A DNA stretch of 64,000 nt from Protonemura montana (Eukaryota > Arthropoda > Insecta > Plecoptera > Nemouridae). Where the stretch lies: assembly GCA_947568835.1 (NCBI GenBank), contig OX387604.1:8897860-8961859 (forward strand), written 5' to 3'. A model generated the notes under the pieces. That model had not been told where the DNA came from, made no database searches, and was given only the letters and a program-made list of their open reading frames with translations. Below are positions 25,717 to 37,100 of this stretch, one piece after another. The position numbers and the translations under genes were made by a program. The first letter of the stretch is position 1, and each line of letters begins with the position of its first letter.

Positions 25717-26147
25717 CCGAACGGTTTGGCTTGTTAGTGACACTGCACTGGTTGTCATGAGATCACCGAAGTTAAGCAACACTGAGTCAGGTATTGGATG
25801 GGTGACCGTCATATAAATGGACCAGTTCTGTTTGGTAAAGCGGTTGGAGAGATGCAAATTAGTACAGTAACTTCATTTACCTTGCTTATGAACCACTCGA
25901 CAGCATGAATTTGTGGAGGAATTTTGTTGTTCGCGTTGTACCGTCCTTCGGTCCACTTGGTGCTATTTGAAAGGAGTAGACTAAGTGTCGACACCGGGTT
26001 TCCCCTCCACCCTTCTAGGCTAGGTTAAGTTCATCGACATCCTCATCAATATCATCGTCGCATTCACCGACGCCATAAGCCTAGTGCCCCAGGGCCCGTT
26101 GTCAAAACAGTGCGTCGTTAAACGCAATAATCAATCAATAAATCAAT
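25717..26147 (+). mobile_element. 5S-rRNA-derived SINE, copy B
   Basis: Same family as copies A and C. The head begins ccgaacggtttggc and contains tgagatcaccgaagttaag and ttggatgggtgaccg, closely matching the 5S rRNA core. The body runs through gttgtaccgtccttcg to a conserved 3' block (gttgtcaaaacagtgcgtcg, ttaaacgcaataa) and a tail of AATC/AATA units. It lacks a block of about 20 bases present after ccgtccttcgg in copy C. No target duplication was recognised around it. Confidence 0.85.
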
Positions 26148-29100
26148 TCAACCCCTGTGTGGATTATATTTTGAGGTCCTTATGAGAAAAAATGTTGAAT
26201 TCTAGACAGGCTTTATAAATCTGCAGATTTCCTTACTTTAAAATCGGGAAAAGGGCCCAGTTAAGGGGCGCTCAATTATTTCTTAGGCCATTTTTTTCCG
26301 AAAAATAACAGATGTAAAAAGTGCGCCTTGGGCATTTGTGCTGCTTGCGTGTTTTCTTGTAGCTCGATGTAAACACGATCCTGGACTCGTAAGTTCTAAC
26401 GATAGCCGCTAGGTGCCACCCACTTCGCCGCTAAACCCGAGTATCTTTGTTCTGTAGTATCCAAAGATGTATGAGCGATGCACGACAGTTTACAGCCTAG
26501 TGTGCGGTGGTCACAGCGCCCGATCCCGCAGTGTACTGCCTTCGGTACTGCCGATTGGTCCCGACAGTGTGGATGCATGTGGAAATTAATCTACTTTTGT
26601 CTGTGTATACGTTACGATAGGTTGGTATAGCTGAAGTGTAATTCGTTTCCACGAAGGACCATATATTCTAATTACAGACTTAAAAGGTGAATAGTATTAT
26701 AATAATATATTGTTTGGATTTAGGAGGAAAAACCGGTTCAGGGGCATGAATTCATTCCTCTTCGCCCGTCGTGTAATTTTTCTTTCATTACTTTGTTCAT
26801 TGAGGGGAGTGTAGTTACATTAACCATATACCCCACATAAATATGCATGAAGATACGTGCAGACGCATAATTTCTTGATGCACGATAATCTGTTTTCGCT
26901 GAGGGGTCTTTTTTATAAATTTGAAGATGCAATTGTACCCCAGTTCGCGTACTGGAATGTTTCAGCCATTGCTGCAATTATCATTGCCTGGCTAGCATTA
27001 CTATCGGTATGCTTTGTGAATAAACTGTCGACCGCGCATAAAGTACCTGGCCTTTGTCGGTGTAAGATCAAGTCTACTGATTCTAAGCGTTATATTGCGT
27101 TTTGCTTCATTTTTATTCGAACTGCTGGGAAATAATCGTTAGCAGCCATGGAGTAATCATCCATTGCACTTTGAAAACGCTGTCACAGTTGTTATTATGA
27201 TAAATATTTTAATTTTGTTACGTCTTACCATAAGTCTTATTTCAGCAACGATTTCAGGTTGTGGAAGCAGTGTTCCAGTGTAGATCGTAGACTGCTCCAC
27301 CAAAGTAGCTGATTTTTCACCACATGGGAGCAGCAAGTGGCCCTGGTAAATATAATAAATAAATAATTTTAGTGTTTGTGCATTCATAGCATTTTTCTAA
27401 ACTGCATGCTTTACTTTTTCATGTCATAATATTATCACCCAGAAAACTGAACAATAGTCTTTTTGTAAAGCACATTTTAGCTGTATTCCTCATTATCTCC
27501 CTTGACTAAATAGGGGAAGGTGGTGCAGGGTGGGTCATGGTCTTTAGCAGGTCATCAAGCTTTTCTGCCAGCTAATTAAGAAATAATAATTAAATATGAG
27601 TTGTGTTATCTGATCGCAAGTCACATTTTACCCTAAATGCAAGATGTGCTCTCATTAAAAAATGCAGAGAAAATCCTAATGATAAATAAAAATTTGCGTT
27701 CCGTTTCATTTGCATCGCAATATGTTTCAAAATTTACAAGAACATGTTACAAACATTTTTACAAAAAATTGAGAACAGGCTGAATGTGTTGTCATGAACT
27801 AATAATAGCGGCATTCAGTTTTACCAACTCCCGAAATAATTAACTCGCCTGTGAAAAATGTGTGGTGGATGGTGGTCTATGATCTTTTAGTGGTTCATAC
27901 TGGGTCATGATCCATATTGGAATATTACGGTCTAGAGGCTTTGTTTATTGTAATCCAATAACACCAGGTCTTAAGTTGGATCCAATAATAACTTGAAAAT
28001 TATTTAGTTATTGGTTACCCAATTTTTTATTTGATTTGATACTTTTGTTTGTTTTGTGGGCGCGTTAAGAAATTCTATATTTTTATACCAGATGCAAGTG
28101 GAATATATAATGAATCACTATCCTACCGAATGCAAATACCAATATTTCAATGCCGTTATTTCAAACCTACTCTCGACAAACCAGTTATTCTGTTTCAAAC
28201 TAAAAAACCAACAAATTTTGAAATTAGATTAACCATATGATGACCCACAGACCCAGTGGCTCAGTTATGGTCACCATTTCATAATCAGTTTTTCCAAAAT
28301 CCTTTGGCATACAAAAAGTCCAAGAAAAGAAAAGATCTTCTACTGTCATTGCTGGGGAGCCTGAAACCATCGATCTGAAACTCTTTGTTTGTTCTTTTTG
28401 TGGAAATGCTATCAGCAAACCAACAAAAACAAAATCTGCCCAATTACAGAACACTTTTTAATTATCTTTGCTAAGTTATTATCCTTTACATAGCTTATTT
28501 ATGAATGCAATTAGCCAGTAGAAGATGGACTTTTTGGATTTGAGCAGAAGTAGAAGAATGTTGTTAATTATAGCTTCAGCAGGTTAAGAAGGTAAATTTT
28601 GACTCGACCTTAAAGTTCTGTCTATTTTTTGCCAGCTAATATAAATATCGTCGTTTTAAACGAGCTAACGCATTATCACAGTTGATCATATTTGAATGCC
28701 TCCTGCATCTGTGCATGTAGGGACAGTCCCTTTTACGGAATTTCGGCCAACTCGTAAGTAATTCGTAACAAATAATCTAAGGCGGAAATGCGAAAATGCG
28801 GAGGTTGCTCGCAACCTAGCTGCAAACCGAACAACTACAACTGTCATGTTTATAGGTCTGTAATGGCTGCCGCCAGTTAGTATGAAGAAAACAGAAAATA
28901 TAAGAGAAAGTATAAAACAATTTTGATAAATCACATGTCAGTAAATATGTACATGGTCACTAGAGAAACTAATAAAAAAACCGTTTCCCAAAGCTTTTTA
29001 AGAAAAGTAACACTAAAATATATTTTTATAGTAATTATTTGTCAAAACATCTTTTTAGCCATATTAAAGAGTAAATGTCGAATTTCTCAAGATATGTCTA

Positions 29101-31196
29101 ACTTAGATTGCTGCTTGCCATCCATTCAGTATCCTAAAAAAAAAATTTTTTTTTAGTTTTGTTCTCTTTTAATTGACAGTTTGATTGGAAATTACAGCTC
29201 CAATGGTTGTAGTCAGGTTAGGTCTAAAGTTATTCCAAGAAGTAAACTTATGCAATCCCCATTTATTTAAGAATGAAAACAAGACTGACAGCAGAATTCT
29301 TGAAAGATTTTTCCTAGAAGACCTGACAAGTCCTTTTACATGGCTGTGGCAGCCACGTTAGTATAAAAAGACTGGGGTGTAAATTCATACAACAGTTCAG
29401 ACCTGCCAAATCTGGTCTAACCTCTTAAAGGTTTGTCAGATATGGGTCAAACTGAGTATCCAATCCTTTTTGCAATCCATTTTTAAGGTAAGATTCCACC
29501 CTAATTGTGACTTTCCAAAGAGACTTTCTAATTTATTGCTGGTTAGATATCACATCCAAGGGGAGTAGTTTTTTAGACCAGCATTTTCATTTATTTAAAA
29601 AAAGGATATGTTTCCTAGTAAAGATGACTATGTATTCTATTGTTTGTTCCAAAGTTAAGTTGAAGTGTCTTTATATTACAATTGGCCTCTGCATTTAACT
29701 CCGCTGGAGTTACGCAAGAATATTTCCACATTTATCGACTATTTATAGCTTTTGTAGTTAAAAGTATCAATTTTAGATCTGTACTCATGACTGGCATGTG
29801 CAAGAAGTACTGCATTGTTTTCTTTATTATTTAATTGTACAAAACATTTTTCCTAAAAAAAAAAAAAAAAACTTTTGGTCTGTACTCTGTTGAAGAAAAT
29901 AAGTACACTTCAATAAGACATTAACAACAAAATCACAGAGTATTGAAGAAATACAATCGTATGGACGTAAGGATAAGTGGCCCAAACATAATAATGTGAC
30001 ATGAAATTGTGTTTGGAACTTTGGTTGTTTCGTTTTTTAATGCGGTGCACCAATTTTATGAATGGACGTAACTAGAATGTGTGTTTTTCTTTGCTCGTTT
30101 AGGGTGCTTTTGGAAATGCCCATTGATACGGTTTGCTTGGCCATTTTTCTTGGTGTTGTGTTTGGATGTGCGCAGTGGCGGCGCTAGACAAGGTTATCTT
30201 GGCTTGCACTTCTCCGCTGATGAAGTCCACGCTTTGTTTGGACCTAACGGTTGCATCGAAGGTACCGTATGTGCATAGAGTGGCCATATTTTGCTTCAAC
30301 TCGAATAGACTTGAGACATGTTCAAACTGACCTAGTATTTACGATGAAATTATTTTTTTTAGTGAAAAATGTCTTACTTACTTTATGTTGTTAAAGAAAC
30401 CAATATTATCTACGTAATTCAACGTTGACAGTGGAAACTGTTAAGTTCTGTTTGGAGTTGGTTTCGGTCATACAAAGGACAATAGATAAATGTTGGGTTA
30501 GGTTAGGTTAGGCTGAGAAAATCAAGAGTTAAATGTTAGGCTGAGAGACTTAGCACTAAACCTTTGGACCTGACTACTAAAATAATAGCTTCTTTAGGCC
30601 TTAAAATTACATGATGTGCAGTTGATGATCAGACTTTGTACCTGTAAAAGTCAGTGCACAGCGGCACAAGTTACTCTTAAGAACCACAACGTGGCAAACC
30701 CCTTGAAAACGGTCAAAAAGCATGTTATCCATACCCAGCATTAGGCAGCTGGGATAGTAATGGATGGTAAAACAAGAGGCCTCACAGCAACCTAAATATG
30801 GTATCTCTTTACAATTGAACCTGGTGCATGCATAACTACGTTTTGACAAGACATTAACTAGACATTAAAAAACAATAACTTTTATCCTAGCTTTTTGACA
30901 TGACAATTATTTTACAAAAAAAAAAAAATCGGAATCATTTGTGAATGGCAGTAAGTCATTTCTAAGGTTTTTACAATACTCAGTTTAGTGCTAGTTTTGC
31001 AGTCTCAGCACTTGCTTATCTGAGTTCGCTCAAAACCAGCTTTTGCTTCAAATGTTCCTTGGTCAAACTTTTAACCAAAAATGTCTTTTGATACAACCCT
31101 GCAGAACTATCCTTGCTTGCTGTCCCGTTCAATTGGTTGGCAGCTACTTTGGATTGGTCTTCAGTTGCACTTAGTTTCATCTCAACTATTTTGCAG
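26148..31196. other. Region upstream of Staufen; possible promoter patch, no gene seen
   Basis: The stretch 26390-26600 is GC- and CpG-richer than its flanks and is a candidate promoter or untranslated first exon for Staufen, whose first recognised coding exon (31197) is preceded by a splice acceptor. A short telomere-like TTAGG run (three units) occurs near 30497-30512. The rest is AT-rich without supportable genes. Confidence 0.35.
30497..30512 (+). repeat. Short TTAGG run
   Basis: Three tandem units of the arthropod-type telomere motif (ggttaggttaggttagg). It is too short to count as an interstitial telomere array and could be chance. Confidence 0.3.
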
Positions 31197-34100
31197 GTGC
31201 CATTGTCTCCATGCCTACTGCGCCTGCCGTAATGCCTGCCACTGCCAACTCTCTAGCTCACCAGAATAATGTAAAGCACTCCGAAGGTATGAACCTACCA
31301 CCCTCTTAATACACTTTGTGTTAGCGTTAATACTATCGTCATTGTACCTGTACTTGGTTTGTGATAAAAGAAACATAATTGTCCCATCAACTTCCTTTAA
31401 CTTCCTTTAGTATATCATCAGGAGTTAGCTAATTTACCATTGTCTTGCCATGAGAATCTAGGCATTATTAAAACCTTGCATTCTATGACTGGAACTACTG
31501 ATTGAACATAAACTAATTAGCAATTTGGGACCAAACTTTGCTGTTGAAAATCAATGAGATTTGACTAACCTTGCAACTTTTTTGATCTTGGTATAATAAT
31601 GATATCCTCCTATGAGTTGCAGTTTTGATGGCGGGAGAGAGTGACGAAAATATCTCGGATTCTTCTAGGCCTCTCCACATTCTTACATCAAACAATAACA
31701 ATGGCACATCAAATATCTTGGGAAATACAAAAGAGAAAACTCCAATGTGTCTTGTGAACGAATTAGCAAGATTCAACAAGGTAATTGTCTTTTTATTAAT
31801 AGGAACACTTATTACCTCTCAAAAATTGGTTCCAAAATAAGGAGCTCAATCGGTCCAAGTAGCTTAATTGGTTAAAGCAACACCCGCAACAGGTGGAGAT
31901 CCGGGTTCGTCTCCCCATTTTGGCACAGATTTTTGAGAGGTTGTTATTGTCCGTATTGTATTAATGAAATATTTTGCTCAATGCAAGCATTTGCTATATA
32001 AATGAAATTTCAAATAGTCTCTTTTTATATTTATAAATCATAATATATCGGGATGTTTAAACCTCTATTTTTTCTGGTCCGTAGCTGTGATAATACTTGA
32101 CTATATACAACTGTTTTCCGGTGTGGAAGTCTCTGTTTTTTGGAATTTTTTGGGCAATTGTGATCGTTGACTTTTGTGATTTACATCTCATTTGTTATGG
32201 GGTTCATTCTGTGTTAAGTGATCAAAGATAGCAGGTCTAGACTGTCAGAAGTTTTGTGTATATTTTAGTGGGTTTTTAAAGTGTTTTAGAGTAAGAAAGA
32301 CATATTTCCTGCCTGCAGTCTGCTAGATATTTAGAAAGGTGTAAATACACTGATTTTTGGCAACAAAAAAAAGTAAAACAGTAGCTTATATGTACTCTTG
32401 AACTCGGGAAGCAGTCCGCTCAAAAATTTAAACTCCTGCGTTAAATGGAATACAGTACAGTAAAGAGAGACATGTAGGAACAGAGCACATGGCATGTCAT
32501 GTGCTTTTTTTCCTGTTCTTATCATCGACGACTTACGTTGTCGAGTTGCCATCATAAAGATCGGAACTTCGCTTATCTTCGCTGAATGGCACTGGATCAG
32601 GTAATTTTTTAAAAGGACAGTGTGTATTTTAGGCTTATATCTATTTCAGATACAACACCAGTATCGACTTACAAATGAGCAAGGACCTGCACATAAAAAG
32701 CGTTTCACTGTAACACTAAAGCTTGGCGAGGAAGAGTACAGTTCGGAAGGGGCAAGCATAAAGAAGGCACAACATTCAGCTGCCGCCGATGCATTGGCGC
32801 AAACCCAGTACAAACACCCTCCACCGAAAACTATGAAGAACGTACGAATCGGAAAGAGTACGTACAACAATGGTATAATACCTACCCTTCTGCTTATGTA
32901 ACTTCTTCTCTTTTTGCCATCCATGCCTACAGATAGATATAGAGCCAGCCTTCAACAGTGAGAGTGCACTAGGCCTAGAAATCTACGTCCGCACCTGAAT
33001 GTAAATATCGGTTATTTCTTTTACCTGAATCTGTGTAATTGTAGGTAATATTACGCCAACAGTAGAGCTGAATGCACTAGCAATGAAGCGAGGGGAACCT
33101 GCAGTTTACAACTTCGTGGAACCATCTCAGACAGCATCATCCCATTCTCTGTACATTGCCGCACAGCACAATAATTACACCTATCGGGGACTTTACAATC
33201 AGGTAACAACGATTAGCATTAAAATACTCTTGCTTCAATTTGCTTCAGTTTTTGCCCTAGTATCTGAGAGACTGATTCAATTAGAACTATCAATTATCAG
33301 TTAGAATTTGAACTACTAATGATCAAATTGACAAACTAAAATGAGATAATAATCTAGTAATATAAATTATAAAAAAAAAATATTTAAACAAATTATAATC
33401 ATTTTATTTCAATCATTTTATTTAATTATAATATAATTATTTGAATTATCAAAATAAAATGGGATATGCCAATCAATCTTGCAAGAGAGTATTAACAATG
33501 ACTATAGAATAAAAAAAATATGAAAAAACGTCGAGTCATATGCTTTGTCTTAACATAATCATATTTGGTATTTTAGCTTTATTCTGCAACCACATGAATA
33601 CGAGGCCAGTAAATAGTAGAATGATTTGTAATATTGTGTATTTTATTTTGTATTATTCTAACTCTATTTCTATGCAGTCGTAATGCTGACCTGATTTTCA
33701 TAGTAACTATTGAATTCTGCCAACATTATTGTAAACTGTGACTGAATTCAATTGCTCAAACAAAATTACGTTCAAGGGTTAGAGCAAAAGCAGGACAGAT
33801 GTAAATAAAAATTACGAGTACGAGCCAAGATCCTGCCATCTCGGGTAGGGTCAGACCTGATGTTCAAATTTTCAGGCTTGTTGACCCGACAAAATCTCAG
33901 GAGTCGGCACATATCTGTAGATCCTTATACATCTTTTTACAATTCTACAGAGGGCAGTGCTGTAAAAGCAATTGTACAACATCAAAAGTATTCAAAACCA
34001 AATCTAACTACTTTTGTGTGCGAAGAAGAGAGACCAAGTTTTGTAGAGTTTGAAATAATAGTCACCCCACTGAAAAACTATGAATTATTTCAGAAATATT

Positions 34101-37100
34101 GTGGCAAAGGGCCTAATGTGGCTGGTTTTCCACAGCCAGTATTCGTGGTGTCCCTGAGAGTGGGCAGCCGAGAGTTCTTTGGCGAAGGGAACACGGCCCA
34201 AAGCGCAAGGCACGATGCTGCGTCAAAAGCCGTTGCGCAGCTCAAACAGTTGCCGCTGCCAGACGACTTGCAATGTGATGTACAACAAGTGGAAAATGGC
34301 AAGTATTGAGATGTCTTTTTCACCTTACCGTTGCTTACTTGTCGTCTTGTTTACTAACGAATGTTAATAGTAAGGGCTGATTGTGTTTCTAATGTTTTTT
34401 CTTGTGGTTGCATACCACAAGACACCAAGATCTACCAAGATCTACCAATTAATAGATCATGTCTGTGTTCTAACACAGAAAGAATTTTCACTGTGTAGCA
34501 ACCAGTAGCACTCTAAGATTTTGGGACAGATTCAACTTAAATTAACTGTTACATATAATGTTTCAACCTTACAAAACTTGCTCTGGCTAAAAAAACTAAT
34601 CACAAACTGGATCAAAAATCCACAGTGATTATATTAAATAGTATGAGCTTCCAGCCCATATGAAAGTCTATCTGTAAGCAATAAAAAAATGCTCAGCAAA
34701 TCTAGTGTTGCAGTGCACTAATGCAAGTTCTGCGTAGCACCTCTCTGCGGTGGCATACTAGGCATATGTGGCAACCTTAATTTTTTGATGATGTCAAACA
34801 GTAAGCAGTTAATTTGAAATACCTTGGACTGACATGGCTGCTGTCGTATTCTACTTCTGGCAAAGTGAAGTAAAAACTTCGAGCTTTACACACATAGATT
34901 CCTGGTCCCAGTTAAACGTAGAGCTGTGACTAGGGTTTCCCAAAAGTGTTTTGCATGTGTTATCGAAATAAAATTGTCCAGCTAGATCTGCCACGCATCA
35001 CAACACAGCCTGTGGTACTGTGATGGTCAAACAAATTGTATTATACCTAATAGTAGGGGCATGATCCAGTGTGCCTGCAAGTTTCGTAGGGATGACATCT
35101 TTACATGTTATAAGTAGAGCCACGATTATATGGTGATGCGCGAAATCGCGAATTGTTCTTATCTCTTGTTATTCTTACAAATGAGTGCGATTCATTGAAT
35201 TCCCATCTCAAATATGTAAGAAGCTCATCGCGACATAACGCGAAATTCACGAAAAATCATCCATAACACCGAAATCAACCATTTCCCGCGAAATCATCGC
35301 GAAATGAGCCTTTTCCCATCCAAGTATCTTAAATTTCAGATAATCTGTTCTTTTTTCATTTTTATCAAGCCACATATCACGGAAAATAAATAAACAAACA
35401 AAATAACCCATTTCACTAAATTGTGTGTATTTTGCGAAATAGCCACTAATTTCCATTCAAAAAATTTTAAATGTTTATTTTATCTCTCTAAACACACATT
35501 TCCATGAATTTGTCAGATTATTTCCCCCAGTCTTGTTGTCAGGTCTGTTTCTCATCAAATGCTGTCAACATTCCTAAGCTTAGGGGGTAGAAGTAGTGGG
35601 GCAAAATGTTTGCTGTAGGAAACTATTGCCATTGGTTGGCTGAATCTTCCCCTCCTTGCCATGTGAGCACCAGCATCACATGCATTCAGTCTATATAGAG
35701 ATTAGCTGGGATTTCAAATTTCAATGGGGTGTAATAAATCTTTGACTTTTGAGGATCAAACAAAGCAACTCTTTGTGAGTGATGGATCTATTTTCATGTG
35801 TGGAATCTGGAACACCAGACTTGTCTGGGAGAAAAAAGACAATCTTGCAAAGTATGTTGTTAGTACCAGGCAGTGGGTCTAATTCAAATTCTAATGGACA
35901 TAAAAATCTCAAACCCCTCACTGACAAACTTTTTAGTTTTAAACTCTTTTTGGAAAATTAGTGTTACAAATAGGAGCTAATTGAAATTAATTTAATTTTG
36001 CATCAATAATAATAAAAACATGGAGCTTATATGGATACATTTTTCTTGTGTCTTATTTGTTTTGTAGTTTTCTTGTGGCGTAACAATGTATTTTATGAAA
36101 CATAAAGGTATTAGCTACATTTTATAGGAACTTACTGAACAGAAACACTATGTTTAACTATTCTTCTTTTTTTCGTCACCTATGTCCGAAATCTGTTATA
36201 GACATGAAATTCTGTACTTTTTCCATAACACCGCCATAACACCGAAATCCAAAAAGCTTACCACGAAATTAAAGAAATCATAACACCATAAAATCTTGGC
36301 TCTAGTTATAAGTTGAATCCTTCCGCCACCTTACCTTGGCCACCTTACCCCATTTTCTTGCTACCATCAAACTAAGATTTCTTATGTTTACTTGCATCTT
36401 CCAGCTTTAAAAGATATGTAGCAAACTTACAGTTTTGAGTTATTGAACTTTTGATCTTCGATAATTTTTGACCATAGAATCCACTGCTGAAATAAAATGG
36501 TGTTCTAATTGATGTATGTACACCATTTTTTAGCAGGTGTCAATGCAAGTACCTCTTCAGATGTGTCAGATCTCAAGTCACCGATATCTCTGGTTCATGA
36601 GCTTGCTTTGAAGCGAAGTTTGTCTGTTGGCTTTGAGGTAGTTAGTGAGAAAGGGCCACCACACATGAGAAATTTCACAACAAAATGCATTGTAGGAGAC
36701 AAGATTACGACCGGAGAAGGAAATGGAAAAAAGGTTGGTATTCGCTTATCATTACATGCTTTTAATATAATCACGGACTCTTACCTAGTGACATTGGTTG
36801 GTATGTCGATGAGAGTTGTGGAGACCTGATATGGTGCTCATCTTCTTTTTTTTTAATTATTTTGCCTGTTACTGCCATAGCGAAGATCTGACAATTTCAA
36901 ATTTCACTTTAGGGATTTTAAGAAAAAAAGGAATTTAAGGAATTTTTTGATTTAGAAATTTTTATTTTAGAAATTTCAGGATTTAGCAGTAAAATTTTAT
37001 TTTTCAAAAATGTCTGTAGTGTTCAACCCCAAGCAAGAAAATTTATTTTTTGTTTCTCCTATTCTTATTTTATTTATAGATCTCAAAAAAACGAGCAGCC

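Noticed and set aside
30497..30512. TTAGG run as interstitial telomere
   Set aside because: Only three units; not enough to distinguish from chance or to prove an arthropod source.
31852..31928. Functional tRNA gene
   Set aside because: Imperfect acceptor stem and a B-box deviation; more likely a SINE head or pseudogene.
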